A DNA stretch of 64,000 bases from Takakia lepidozioides. Its lineage: Eukaryota; Streptophyta; Takakiopsida; Takakiales; Takakiaceae. Both the position numbers and the translations under genes were made by a program. Positions 21,599-33,927 of the stretch are shown here, piece after piece. Location: NCBI GenBank assembly GCA_030704615.1, contig CM060731.1, positions 42,036,001-42,100,000 on the forward strand, given 5' to 3'. The notes beneath the pieces are model-generated. The model searched no databases. It saw only the letters and a list, made by a program, of their open reading frames with translations, and was not told the DNA's origin. Numbering within the stretch: position 1 is the stretch's first letter; each line of letters opens with the position of its first letter.

Positions 21599-22289
21599 CC
21601 CCCACTCCCTAGCCGCCCTTTGCCGTCAGAAGCCAAAGAACGAAGCTCTGTTTCCCGATTCTGTCATTTATTAGTCTGCTACTTTCTTCCTCTCTCTCAC
21701 ACGTTCTCACTTCACCAGAGATCCAGCTGCGTGTCCGTCTTGTGTTGCTCCCTCAACGCTGAGCCGGAGCGCAGGGCCTCCGTTTCCCCGCCATAGCCCC
21801 AACTTCAAAATCTCAACACACTCCCGCGGCACTTCCGTGCGAAATTGTTTACCGTATTTTGGGGGTACTTACTTAGTATGCGCAGAAGAATAATGTATCC
21901 CAGTAGCCCCTTTCGGTGAAAACTAACTCGACCTCCACTGTGGCCTCCATCTCCTTCCTCGTCCGCTTCCTTGGATTGATCGTCGTGGTTTGCAAGGCAT
22001 TCAAGGGGTGCAATTGTGAGAGAGGAGTGATCGGGGAGGGATGGAAGGGAGAGATGGCAGCAATGGCCGGGCTGTGAATGAGGACCGACTGCCTTCGCCA
22101 TGCCTTTGCGTTGTCTTGGTGTCTTAAATGAATGTCGTAGGGACAAGATCATCAGCGAGAAGTGGAGTTCCTCTTACGTTTCTCTTCAGACCGATCTGCG
22201 TGCAGAGTCGAACCATGGAGTGCTTGTGAATCTTAGTATGATCAGATTTAAAATCTTGCTGTGTATGTTCTAAGTGCTTGCTCAAACCA

Positions 22290-22509
22290 CCTCTGCGGTC
22301 GTGTATCCGACATATCGCGCTCAATAATGGAATGTGGAGCCCTAGGTGTAGCTTGAGAGTTAAGGCACAATGCGGGTGCGGTGGAAGGTGCGGTGGTCCA
22401 CTTGTGGCGCGATGGAACAACGACCGGAGCAAGTATTGGTGGATTTCCTGGGAACTTACGAAGGAACCATCGAGGCGCCGAGGCGCGACTCAACAACTGC
22501 CTTCAAGCA
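22290..22509. repeat. partial extra unit of the palindrome sequence
   Basis: Contains the same block as the palindrome arms (ggaatgtggagcc, gcaagtattggtggatttcc, gggaacttacgaaggaacc). It also has a stretch near gagagttaaggcacaatgcg that occurs in the right arm (about 23730-23800, reversed) but not in the left arm. It is therefore closer to the right arm, in inverted orientation, and lies directly outside the left arm end. Confidence 0.7.
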
Positions 22510-24405
22510 ACTGCCTTCAAATGCGTCTAGCTACTATCTTAAGACAAGTAAGAAAATACAATCCCAAACAATGGTGAAGTAAATGTTTTTGCAACAGCTC
22601 TAATCTAGTCTCCGTTTGTATACTTCTTACCGTCTACAACTAAAAAAAAACTGTGTCTGAATGCTTTGACCCATGGCACTCCTAGGCATCTTCCGGGACA
22701 CGAGTGTCGTTGCCTCTTGCCTCATGGACAACTGAAGCTGTTCAAAATCAAGAAAGTTGGAAATCTTTGCAGTCATTAATTCTTACAGCTTCTAAATGAC
22801 AGTGACTAAATTAAAAGACTGATGAAAGTTAATGTACAGACACTCACATGCGCAGGGACTTCCAGAGATGAAATATGATCAAAGTTCATGACAGAGGCAT
22901 CATCCTTCTTACAGGTGCAATCAAACACTAACATTATGCAGTCTGCCAAGCTTCAGAGATTATCTTAATCCACAAAGTGGAACCGGCTCGCGAGATCATT
23001 GTATCTGCTGATGAGGAAGATCTCCCCTACACAATCTGCAAGACTTTGTGGATTCTTGGAGATGAAGCTCATGTACCATGCGACATATCGTGTTCGGTAG
23101 TGGAATGTGGAGCCATAGGTGTAGCGATGGATCAACGACTGGAGCAAGTATTGGTGGATTTCCTGGGAACTTACGAAGGAACCATCAAGGCGCTCAGCGT
23201 CTCGGTGCGACTCAACAACTACCTTCAAGCTTCTTTGGAAATTGAGCGGGATGAATTGAGAGCCGCTGCGAGGGAGGCAAGGGAGACAAGGGAAGTGAGG
23301 GAGGCGCTGAGGGAGGATTTTAGGCTCCTCCAGGAGAGGATAGAGTATTTCAGGTTGATTCCCTTTTTTATGGAAAACGCGAACTAAAAATCATAGCAGG
23401 AGAGATTATAAATCGCGTATGTCTTGGGGGAGGGCGAAGTGCATTTCATACGCGATTTATAATCTCCCTTGCTACGATCTTTAATTCGCGCTTTCCAAAA
23501 AAAAAAGAATCAACCTGAAATACTCTATTCCCCTCTTGGAAGAGCCTAACATCCTCCCTCAGCGCCTCCCTCTTCTTCCTCAGCTCCCTCGCAGCGGCTC
23601 TCAATTCATCCCGCTCAATTTCCAAAGAAGCTTGAAGGTAGTTGTTGAGTCACACCGAGGCGCTGAGCGCCTCGATGATTCCTTCATAAGTTCCCAGGAA
23701 ATCCACCAATACTTGCTCCAGTCGTTGATCCATCGCGTCACAAGTGGACCACCGCACCCTCCACCACACCCGCGTTGTGCCTTAATCTCTCAAGCTACAC
23801 CTATGGCTCCACATTCCACTACCGAACACGATATGTCGCATGGTACATGAGCTTCATCTCTAGGAATCCATAGAGTCTTGCAGATTGTATAGGGGAGATC
23901 TTCCTCATCAGCAGATACAATGATCTCGCGAGCCGGTTCCACTTTGTCGATTAAGGTAATCTCTGAAGCCTGGCAGACTGCATGATGTTAGTGTTTGTTT
24001 GCACCTGTAAGAAAGATGATGCCTCTGTCATGAACTCTGATCATATTTCATCTCTGGAAGTCCCTGCGCATGTGAGTGTCTGTACATTAACTTTCATCAG
24101 TCTTTTAATTTAGTCACTGTCATTTAGAAGCTGTAAGAATTAATGACTGCAAAGATTTCCAACTTTCTTGATTTTGAACAACTTCAGTTGTCCATGATAC
24201 AGGAGGCAATGACACTCGTGTCCTGGAAGATGCCTAGGAGTGTCATGGGTTAAAGCATTCAGAAACAATTTTTTTTGAGTTGTAGACGGTAAGAAGTGTA
24301 CAAATGGAGACTAGATTAGAGTTGTTGCAAAAACATTTGCATCACCATTGTTTGGGGTTGTATTTTCTTACTTGTCTTAAGATAATAGCTAGACTCATTT
24401 GTAGT
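22510..24405. repeat. long palindrome (inverted repeat) with arms of about 0.9 kb
   Basis: Left arm about 22510-23400, right arm about 23460-24405. The outer ends read caaatgcgtctagct and, reversed, caaatgagtctagct. The centre is an inverted pair around 23400-23490 (gagattataaatcgcgtatg against catacgcgatttataatctc). The arms are similar throughout, with scattered differences and one indel of about 60 bases near the middle. It could be a foldback-type element or an inverted duplication. No target-site duplication was recognised. Confidence 0.85.
23127..23387 (+). CDS. hypothetical charged ORF inside the left palindrome arm
   Basis: An 86-codon frame from ATG 23127; the frame is open further upstream to about 22977 without another ATG. 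The first third reads MDQRLEQVLVDFLGTYEGT. It is followed by a strongly charged, probably helical stretch (ELRAAAREARETREVREALR) typical of a coiled coil. The related sequence in the right arm is interrupted. The family is not recognised; element-encoded structural proteins can look like this, but nothing proves it. Confidence 0.3.
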   Translation: MDQRLEQVLVDFLGTYEGTIKALSVSVRLNNYLQASLEIERDELRAAAREARETREVREALREDFRLLQERIEYFRLIPFFMENAN

Positions 24406-26784
24406 CAAAAGTCCTGTTGGGTTTATGTAGCAAGAGCAAAAAAGAGGTGACCTATGGTTTGGAATTTTATACTACTCCTGGTGGCCCACAAGAGACTGGT
24501 TTCTAACACTTGGCCACTGTGGAACTAACCCCAGCAGTAGTAGAATGGTATTGTAAATGAGATGTGACAGAATACAAGTCCCTTGAAGAGCCCAGATCTG
24601 ACAATAGATTCTACACTTCAGACTAATATCATGATGAAACAAATTGATGCATGGGGGAAGAGTTGGACTACATAGAGATGTGTATATTGGGAAAGAGAAG
24701 TGAGATGAAATGGTGCTTTATAACGTCCGCGGAAAGCCCATAAAGCTTATGGGACAAAATGGAAGAAAACATGTGAGGGGAAACAAATTAGAGAGGGATT
24801 GGATTGCACATGTCAAGACTATGACAGCTTTTCATAAACCTGCAGCAAGCTTTTGTTTCTAATTGTGTTTAACAAAGGTAGATCCTGGCTGTTTTGATTG
24901 TAACAGGCTGCTAGTTCAATGTGTGATGATCATTGAGCTTGTAGCTTGGAATATAGTACCAGTGAAAGGTGACCCACACTAGTCATAAGGCACATGCCAG
25001 AACAGAACCAAAATGAGACTGCAATCCTCCCACACCATGTGCCCACCGAACATGTAATACAGTATCCACCAATACCACGCCTACCTTGGGTGAAAATCCA
25101 TATCTGCCCATTCACTTGGAAGGAATCATCCAAATGCAGATTGGATATGAGGGAAGGACAGGTGAATACTAGTCAAAACCTCAACACCCACAGTACATAA
25201 TGCGGCACAGGAGGATGGAAAAGAAATGTACTACATGGCGAACACAGAAAACCCATAGGATGTGTTCCGCAAACCCCACTGCACCATGTAGGTAAGTTGC
25301 TATCCACCTTTGGCACTCTAGGAGGCATAAATTTTCTGGCGACTTGACTGGGCCTAACCCACTACCATGGCTTCCAGATTTTCTGCTTAATTTGCATTGC
25401 GTCACACTCCTATCAGAAAGCTTTGACAATGTTGTTCTGTCGCTTAGAGTGTCCCGTCTGTTACTTTTCCGGATGTTTGCAACCTGTGGGCCTTCTTCTG
25501 AGTGTCTCTGCCTACTGCCACATGAAGTCCGTCCAACCGTCGAATCATTATCTTTCCACTATTCTGGGGTGTCCTGGTGCCCAGTTTGCATAAATCTGCT
25601 CTCAGATGTCTCAAATACACGTCTCAGGGTCATGATGCAGTGACTGCTCAGACTTGGAATGGCAAGTGAAAGGTTGTCTGGCACAACAGCTGGTGATGCT
25701 GCTGCGAGGGCCCAGGATAGTGTTCACTGAGGAAGTTGGAAAGAAACTGCAACAACCACACACCTATGTGAGCCTTCCCACCAGTTTGAGGCTTTCTGTC
25801 TCCATTCATTATGTGAGCCCTCGAACTAGTTAAGGGTTTTTGTCCTTTTAAGGATGGGTTTGCGACCATTAATTAGAAACACCGCTATTTATATTGCGAA
25901 TCATGGCTTATCAAGGCAGAAAGACAGTGTGAAAACATATGATGCCCTATCAAAGCAAAGCAATCTCGCCATGTCCAAAACCAAGGTCTGTCTTTGTAGG
26001 TGTCTGGCTGTTCACTGGTAGATGTGCAAGGATCTGGGACGCCTGCAAGTTTGGGTCACATTGAGTCAGTCCCGTCGATGCGAACAAGTGTGATTAAGCT
26101 GCTTGTGTTCAAATTTGCGTGGTCAAAATAAAATGTTAGGTGAAACAATGGGGAATATCTCTTCAGAGCTAAAGACCTTTATCTGGGTTTCAAACGACTC
26201 TTTTTTGAAGTGTTCCACATGTCAAAACCATAGAAACAATATGCTTTTGTTTAGCAGAGCAAGTTTACAAGTCTGTGTTCTGCAATTGAGTTGCTGGTCT
26301 ATGTCAGCTCAGCTAGGCAAAACCAAAAACTCCTGTGGTGTCTCTGTGAGCGTTGAAGTCCCCTGTATATATCTCCAGCCTGACTAACCTATGCAATGCA
26401 TCCTGTTCGAGTGGATGGAGCAGGATCAGATCAAGCCTGAAATAGATGACATGTGGTCACAGCTTCTTTGCAAAGGTGACCAAGTTTCCCATCACTCTCC
26501 ACCGTCTTTCAAAAGCCCTTCTTTATAGGTCAGATATTATTCTGCATTCAATATCTCAAAGTTGAATACGTTGCTCAAATTACATGGCTCTCTCATCTCC
26601 CAACTTAACTGTGTCTATTGGGAGAATTCATTTAAGAAGTTTGTAACTTTTCTCAAAATATTCCTTGGGGACTAAGCAACACTATTACCATTAGAAACAT
26701 TGTCAAGCAGAAGTGCTTTACGACATTCAACCTTTGTAATGGACGGAGACTACATCACTGTATCATTTGGTTGCTGTTGGATAG
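24406..26784. other. no gene supported; one short dispersed repeat
   Basis: Open frames here are short and occur on both strands without splice support. The only structure noted is the repeat at 24706-24790. Confidence 0.4.
24706..24790. repeat. short dispersed repeat, copy A
   Basis: gaaatggtgctttataacg, tccgcggaaagc and cttatgggaca also occur at 27715-27795 in the same orientation, there preceded by (gaaat)n. The tttaacgtcc-like core resembles the tail of the SINE at 57311-57505, so these may be 5'-truncated SINE ends. This is weakly supported. Confidence 0.6.
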
Positions 26785-26785
26785 G

Positions 26786-28590
26786 TCCCAGTGCCCACTT
26801 TTGGGAGTTGCACGACAGTACCAGCAGGACCCTTCATGAAGAAGAAAGGGAGGTGAGCCACTGTCTCTATCAATGAGACAACAAATGTGGGCGACTTGGC
26901 CACACCTGGCACCAAACCAATGGCAGATCCAGAGAGTGAGCCATCCAACATACAATTGCCTGAAGACGACACAAAGTCACTCACCCATCTGAAGCATGAG
27001 TCAGGTTGGAAAGAAGGAGGTAGAATGTCAAGCATGTCCACCAGGGTATGTAGTTCTTCAAGAGATGCTGTTAGTGATAGACCAGGCCTTCCTGAGATGG
27101 GCAAGGGGAGCTCATCTCGAGGTGATTGGCCCAGCAACACTGTTAAATTTCCACACTCCATCATATTCAGATACCTCAAGTACAAGAGAGGGATATAGGC
27201 GAAGGGACGTGGAATCCACTCTCCGATCAGCAGCAGGTGAAGTCCAAGTCAAGTACAGGGGCACACCAGAAGACTGCAATTTTGAGGAACCAAAAGTGGC
27301 CTCAAGCAGGGTAGGGTATGGAGACCCTGAAAATACTCAAGGAGTACCTGTTGAGACGCAAGTTTCCCTCATGCAGGCCAAGTCTCAAGAAGGAAAATTT
27401 TCTGTGAAGCCCTCTTCAAGCGGGGAGCCAGTGTCAGAAAGTACACAGACCAAAGAGCATGACTTTGAATCCGATTTGACCTCAAGGGAGAAAACATCTC
27501 GAGGGAAGCTTACCTCCCAAAATCAGCACAAGGAGGGAGATTCTGGATTGGCGTCACGATCTGTATTTGATGAAAAGACTGAGGCGTGTCCGAGTGCTGT
27601 CACTCCACATAACCTCCATTCACTTTCAGACCAGCTGGGGCAGCACGTAGTGTCAGCAGAGAACTCTGTAGAGGGCACAAACTTGGCTGAAGTGGACAGA
27701 GAAATGAAATGAAATGAAATGGTGCTTTATAACGTCCGCGGAAAGCTCATAGAGCTTATGGGACATAATGGAAGAAAACATGAGAGAGGAACAAATCCAG
27801 AAACCACAATTACTGTTCTAGAGATTGTCTAAGGGTGAAGGCCTCGTGCAGGTAGGCTGCCAAGCATTTTTGATCCTCATAGTGGAAGACATCAGTGAGA
27901 GTTTGGGTTCCACTGAATAAACAGAAAGTGGAATCATAGAGAAAGTGGATGCCTTGATACCTGTACCTTGCAATAGATTTGAGACGTGGCTGTGGTTACA
28001 CTAATTTCACAAATTGTGTGTCAGATGTATTACTTTTTGTCCAAAAGTTTTCTTTTTTGTTTTTCTGGCAAGCTTCAACTGATTCAATTCCACATTTATG
28101 TTATCTAAGGGCTTGATGGTTTAAACTGCAGACACAGTGAATGGTTTTGGGTTCATTATAGCCCGGTGACCGTCTTGCAATGATGCTTCAATCTTCACAA
28201 AGCCGCCGAGATTTTGTTCAAGTTGCAGCTGAGCATGCTTATGGCCCTGGCCTTCCATATCAGATGCCCTCGCTTTCTTTTGGGATGTCAAGCCAGCCCC
28301 ATACATCAATGGTAAATCCCCCTGTGAGCAGATTGTTTCTAGCAGCAGGGAAGGGCTATGGAAATCTCAGACTCATTGGCATCCAACCCAGTGGGCAGAA
28401 ACCCCACCAACCTCTCCAGACTGCAGGTATCCTATGGTATTAGGTCGGTCTCTCTCTCCACTTCTTCATTAGAGGAGGAGAACCAGAAAACACATGTTTC
28501 TTTTCATGAAAACAAAAGAGCCCTGGCACCAGCTAATGAACTTGCATTCAATGAGTGCAGATCCACAGATCAACCAAGTGCAATGTAAGG
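26786..28590 (+). CDS. possible multi-exon gene of unknown function
   Basis: Several plus-strand open stretches are bordered by plausible splice sites. 26786-26850 (VPVPTFGSCTTVPAGPFMKK) lies between ggatag and a gtgagc donor. A block near 26890-27028 (ESEPSNIQLPEDDTKSLTHL) ends at gtagaa. A long hydrophilic frame to 27712 (RRDVESTLRSAAGEVQVKYR, then Ser/Glu/Lys-rich) stops at (gaaat)n repeat. A further block after attatag at 28160 reads RDFVQVAAEHAYGPGLPYQM and continues, with frame changes, to about 28590. The composition suggests a disordered plant nuclear protein. No domain was recognised and the exon order is a guess; it may be a decayed gene. Confidence 0.3.
27703..27795. repeat. short dispersed repeat, copy B, with (gaaat)n
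   Basis: Second copy of the repeat at 24706-24790, beginning with gaaatgaaatgaaatgg. The pentanucleotide run could be the tail of a minus-oriented SINE-like element. Confidence 0.6.
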
Positions 28591-29402
28591 GCTTTACCTG
28601 GCCCCCAGTACCCAGATGCCGCCCGCATGGCGCAATGTCAAATGCAATTCTCTGGTTTGTGTCTGAAGTTACTCTAGGCAACCTGCGCACCACAATCAAC
28701 ACAGTACCTCTACTAAAACTTTCCAGATTTTCTCACTTTTAAAACACTTCTATAGACACCTGATGTTTCGTAAGTCGGTACTGGAGACTCAGAGACAGAA
28801 ATGAAAGGATTGTTCTGGTTTGCGCCCTCCACAGGATGATGTTAATGCACACTGCAACCAGATCATAAATGTATAGCACTGATACTAGAACCTCTCCACT
28901 ACAATTCAACAAGGTGGATGAAGTAGACAGTCTGTAGTTCGCCAAGGGGGTATTGAACCCCACCGGACATTGCAAGAGTGCGAAGTCTCGTTAGAAGATA
29001 GATCCAGTGTTGATTACAAGGCTGTCTCCACAAACTAGACAGTATAGTACTGCTAAAATAGCAACTCACACATGCCCAGATAGGAGAAGTTACTTGTAGA
29101 CTATACGGCTTGTGGGGCAGCTTCACCCAATGGTACCGTCCTTTCAGCTAAGGCCATCTTAATCGCAGAGCTTGCTGCCCTGCTCTCCTTGTGATGCTTG
29201 CAAAGGGCACAGAACAGCTTCGCCAGTAATTCTCATATCGTGGACACTGGAGGAACAACAGGTCTCATAAGGTGAATCTATCTTTATTTAGAACGCGATA
29301 CAGCTCCTCAAAGAAGTGCTCAGACTGATTCTGGCGTGATAATATGCACTGTATTGTGTATTGAATCTTGGCCTCGTGGGCATGACAGAGTACATTCACC
29401 CC
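28591..29402. other. no feature supported
   Basis: Mixed-composition sequence with short frames only. It may hold the 3' flanks of the tentative + gene and of the GUF1 remnant. Confidence 0.35.
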
Positions 29403-31724
29403 TTAAGGGATCTTGAGGAGTGAATGGAAGGCCTCTTGTGGAATATCTACCAACCCAACACGCTTCATCCATTTCTTGCCCTCCTTTTGCTTCTCCAATA
29501 GCTTTCTCTTGCAGCTCACATCCCCCCCATAGCACTGGGCCAGTACATTCTTCCTGCTGACAGCCTGTCCCATCAACCCCAGAGATGGTAATTTCACTCT
29601 TCCAAATGTACTTGGAAGTGTTCCGGGACAGAATAAAATAATTCAACGCATGGCAAGGAAAACAAATCAAAGCTATATCAATCATAAATGGATTGGGGAT
29701 TTTTTGACCAATTGGAGACATGAAAGTTGTACAATAACTTAAGAAAAGGCGACGGTTTAATGCAGGCAAATGCAACATCTACTCGATATGCAGACCCTTA
29801 TTTAAGGTGATACCTCATACATTAGGAGAGGAAAGCAGGCAACTCACTCTGCTTCTTCGTAGTCAAATGAGGCATATCCTGAAGTAATGCTCTTCAACTC
29901 ATTCTAAAAATCAATCACAACTTCACGCAATGGCAGTCTGTACTTCAGCATGGCCCACTGTCTGGACCCACCGATGAAACATAGAATCCATTTACTTCCA
30001 CCCAAATATATACACTGAAAAATGCGATCATTGGACCGTCTGCGAGAGCGTCATAGCCATAACCTGTCTTCATTTGGTTTGGAGGGATTTGCATGGCAGT
30101 TAAACAGCATGCATCATATATATTGATTGATGGGCTGTGACATACACTTCAGGGTATGCTTCTCAAAGAACACTACCCTCCCCTAGAAGTGGGGTTTAAG
30201 CACATCCAATTATTACAGTGTGGATACAACAGCTGGTATCCTGTCCCCGACACTGTCAGGTGATTACCTTGTCATACATGTGCCACATAAGAGTGTGTGG
30301 GTGTGTGTCCAGGTCAGATGGAAACAGACAAAACGAGAATTTCCTAGAGAGGACCAAGAACTTTATTAGGTCTATGGGGCACACTCCAACAATAAGAGAA
30401 CCAGAAAAACCCCAACCCCGCACATGTGGCACATGTGGATGGGTGTGGGCGTGAGAAAGAAATTGAGGGGAGAGAGAACACCAGCCAAAGTGCTGAAAAT
30501 ACGGGCTGTTGACGAAAGGAAAGTTACCCATCAACAAATGAGTACTCTGTTTGCTTGCCCCTCCTCTCGGAGCAAAGAGTCATCAAACTGCCTACGTATC
30601 TGCGGTGCAAGGACCCCCTCTGTGTTAACAGGGTCATGATGGAACAGACGGATGTGAGGTAAGAACAACAGGCAGCTCATCACAGCTCTTCCTCCAATGC
30701 AAAAGGAATGTACCTGGGAGTTGAACTATTGACAATGGATTGAGAGCAAAACACAAGGAGTTGCTTGAGTCTGCATGGCTTAATAATCCACTGCTTGAGG
30801 GACAAGCGGTTACTTGTTACAAAACCCTCTGTTATGCAAGTGAAGGGCTGCAACAAAACCCAAGGGAAACAGAGAGGAGCAAGGGGGCTTACTCACTGGG
30901 AGTGATAATGGTGGCCATCACTGTTGGTTCCCAGCACGTGAGAATTCGTTTCCCAGGATTTGATGGTAAAGCAGCAGGATTCGTAATGTCCACCTTGCTA
31001 CAAGAGACGATTGCCAGTCAAACTTGTCATGGACTGGGCCATCTGCAACAATAACTATTACTCATTCCATAAAGCAGGGAGGACAGCGTTTCAAATGCAC
31101 AACGCAATATGCAGCTGACATGGCATGATGTCATCCTCCATCCATCCCAATATTTTACCCCTGCTCCCTCCACTTAGGACTTTAGAGCAACTTACTCTGG
31201 CTCCTGGACTGTAAAACTATCCCATGATGTCACAACCCTGAATTGGACAAAGAACCCAAGATTGGCCAATAAAACAATCACTAATTTGTTGTCGTTTCCA
31301 GCAAACCTATGATGGATGGATGTCCAACATAGAGGGCCGGTGTCCCTGAACAAGTATCATATGCGATAACCCCAAACCAACTGAGATCTTGAGAAAGCAG
31401 CTCAATAAGTCCACGATTCCCTTCCGTCTGCATATTCAAAGACATAGGGCACGGTTGGGGTGGTTGTAATCACTTGAGCTCCATATTCCTGGCCAAACCA
31501 GCACCGGTAGAATGCATGGTCAGATGGATAATTTGGAAGAGATCCGTCATGGATTGAGCGTACAGGAAGCCAGAAACTTCAGCACATATTTCTAATAAAC
31601 TGAACCACCAACCACCAAGCTAGAGTGATGAAATGAGAGCAGATGAGTTGGCTAATTAAAGTCTAAAGGCTACACTTTTACCTGCTCCAATCGCAGATGG
31701 AAAACATCCATGTGAAGAACGCAC
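29403..31724 (-). pseudogene. GUF1: GUF1/EF4 (LepA-type) translation factor, 3' half, decayed
   Basis: LepA-family GTPases act on organellar ribosomes. Six minus-strand exons with matching phase were found: 31682-31724 (CVLHMDVFHLRLEQ), 31415-31488 (EYGAQVITTTPTVPYVFEY), 30893-30997 (VDITNPAALPSNPGKRI, TCWEPTVMATIITPSE), 30528-30599 (YVGSLMTLCSERRGKQTEY), 29848-29961 (AMLKYRLPLREVVIDF, then NELKSITSGYASFDYEEAE) and 29403-29556 ([20 protein letters not shown] to [14 protein letters not shown]). An in-frame TAG follows VVIDF, where the family has Tyr. The exon or exons that should lie between the last two (LVKLDILLNG and MFEI.IQA region) were not found, and neither were the GTPase exons upstream. 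The similarity fits mitochondrial GUF1 better than bacterial or plastid LepA. It is a truncated pseudogene or, if the TAG is an error, a gene with further damage. Confidence 0.85.
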
Positions 31725-33287
31725 CTACACACATGGAAGCACGTCGAGCTCCGTAATGCTTGTGAAGAGATCACAACAAGATGAACTGGAGGAGGCTCAC
31801 AACCAAATGCCAATACAAAAGGTTCCTTGCAGCCAGGGCCTGTCAGGCCTCTTCCCACAATCGCCAACATTGTGTGGCCATCTCCTGATGATGAAGTTCC
31901 CTTTTGGAAACAAAATAACCTAAAACAAGGTGATTCAAAGGCAGTTGCAGTTGGCATGAGCTCATCAAAGGGCATATGCCTGGATAAGGATCTGGCATAC
32001 ATAATACACATGACATCAAAGATGGCCCCCTTGGCCAAAGTGGGGGATTTAGGGGATGTGCTAACTGGTCCTGCTCGGGCATGACTTGAAAGGGGACATA
32101 AAGTGGAGGTGATGCTACCTTTCTATGAGAAGAGACCTAAGGATGAGATCGAGGGCCTTGTTCCTGCCGTCTCATATTCATCATATCATAGGGGAGAATT
32201 GGGTGTCCATTCACATCTATCGTGACAAGGTCTTGGGAGTAGCCATTCTATTTGGAGCCAAACAAACAATTTTTGAAGGGGTCACAAATCTATGAAGGGT
32301 CTTATGATGACCTGGAAGCATATTTGTTTTTCAGCCGTGCCAGCCTTGAATGGATGCAAGTCTGAGCTGTTGCCCTTCACAATTTGATAACTTGACATGT
32401 TTGCTCCATCAGCCCCTTGTGAAATCGATCATATTACAATTAGGTCAGAAATGGAATTCATGCTTTCTACAAAGCTAGATACTAGATAGTGTAAAGATTG
32501 TTCGGACAAAAGTGTGGCTAGTTTGATATTGCTGCAGTCCAGAGGCCCAAACATTCAACCTTAGGAACTTTGTTCATTTGAGACCACTAACCCATCTATC
32601 TCACCCCACTTTTATTGTTCTTCTTATACACACAAATCACAAGAACCCAACCAGACATAATTCATATCCATGAGTGGCAAATCCTGGCAATGCTCTACTG
32701 GGACATGTACCACCACAATGGTGAATATACCAATTTCAGGCCTTTGCAAGACTATGTTGTATGAGTTTAATCAGCTGGAAGTAATCTCTGTACAATGTTT
32801 TTTTCAAAAGTGTATCCTTGGATATATGGTCGTTATCCTGAATTATATCAAAATGTTAATGTCCACACTAAACCTCGAAAATCTGGGCATGTGCAACACT
32901 TTAAATTGCAAGATATGCTTTAAATAAAGACAAAATAAACTATGAACGCCGGAACAAATATGCTTTAAAAAAACAACAATACTTTTTTCATGAAAACATT
33001 ACAAATGAAAATCCAAACAATTTGAAATCTAAACCAATCAAAAACAAAGATAAAAGAGAATTCATGTAAACAACATTCATAATCCAAATCTAGTTGTTGT
33101 ATCAAAACGAGCCACAATTTCTCTCTCTTTTGATGGATCTTTTTTTAGATTTTTTCCAAGGCAGTCCCCTTTCTCAGCCTCCATGGCTTGTCATGTGAGG
33201 TTATTTTCCCCTCAGCAATATATTTTGGTCTATCCCATACATTGTATTTTATTTGAAAAGAAAAACGAGCCACATAAGTTACCCACC
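31725..33287. other. no gene supported; possible trace of an upstream GUF1 exon
   Basis: A minus-strand stretch near 31880-31910 reads FQKGTSSSGDGH, faintly like the family's QKETSSALGMGF, and could be the decayed exon before 31724. The remainder becomes steadily more AT-rich towards 33 kb and shows nothing else. Confidence 0.35.
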
Positions 33288-33508
33288 TAGGGTTGGTAGC
33301 TTGGTTGGATAAGTGCACTGTGTGTCACCCTTGTAGGGTTCAAATCATACCACTTTGGTCCTGCGGGTCCTAACCGGTTGGTCTGGGGTGACGTTTCCCC
33401 TTGTGTGCCCAATGCCTTATCTTAAATGGGGTTAATTTTTCCCCTTCTCAAGGGTCTGAAATGTAAGCAGTCACTCCCAGGTTTCCTTTAAATATAATCT
33501 AAAAAAAA
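33288..33508 (+). mobile_element. tRNA-derived SINE
   Basis: The head has a tRNA-like A box (tagcttggttgg) and B box (gggttcaaatc), the two internal RNA polymerase III promoter elements. The body contains ccggttggtctggggtgac and ends at cagtcactcccag followed by an A-rich tail. A related copy in the same orientation is at 58848-59060. Confidence 0.82.
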
Positions 33509-33810
33509 CATTACCCTAAGTTAGATGGGTGACATGGGCCCAAAGCTGAAAAAACCATTGGCCCCTAATAGAAAAATCGATTCAAAAGCTGAGACAGATG
33601 CAAAATGGTTTCAACTGGACATGATCTTGTTACCTAACCTCCACCCAAAAAGACAACTGCTGCCCAATCCAAAAAATCTTTAAATCCCAAAAATCATTGT
33701 CGTTCAATGTGGAACAATATTATTAGGAACACAAATCTGTGAAGTTTCTGAAGGGTTTGGATGAAATGATAACAACCATCCATCTTGAGAATTATTGAAA
33801 ATAATATTTT

Positions 33811-33927
33811 GTCGATACTCTTATAAAGGTATCTTGTCGAAGTTGGGATGTCGGTTTGATAGATGTTTAATATATCAAACTCTTATACGTTGATACTCTT
33901 GCAGTGGTATCATATTTGATGTAGATA
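33811..33927. repeat. AT-rich dispersed repeat, copy A (about 115 bases)
   Basis: gtcgatactcttataaaggt, gttgggatgt and gttgatactctt recur at 36071-36188 in the same order and orientation. The copies are diverged and non-coding. Confidence 0.7.

Larger units (their letters stand above)
17418..21957. repeat. segmental duplication, copy 3 of the FHA-SAC locus (inverted, decayed)
   Basis: Inverted relative to 39825-49765. The left edge lies inside a LINE 3' fragment (from ggggtatagttattgg) that also occurs in intron 3 of the intact SAC gene, so that LINE insertion predates the duplication. Relative to the intact copy it lacks SAC exons 1-3, 7-9, nearly all of 10, and 15-17, plus about 0.5 kb of FHA, and it has many small deletions. 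The right edge, upstream of FHA, differs from copies 1 and 2 beyond gtggcctcca. Confidence 0.9.

Noticed and set aside
26763-27185. A 140-codon minus frame
   Set aside because: It overlaps plus-strand blocks with splice support; no family recognised and no splice sites of its own.
31843-32082. Minus and plus open frames upstream of the GUF1 remnant
   Set aside because: Apart from a faint 12-residue resemblance near 31900 they do not align with the missing GUF1 exons, so they were not called as exons.
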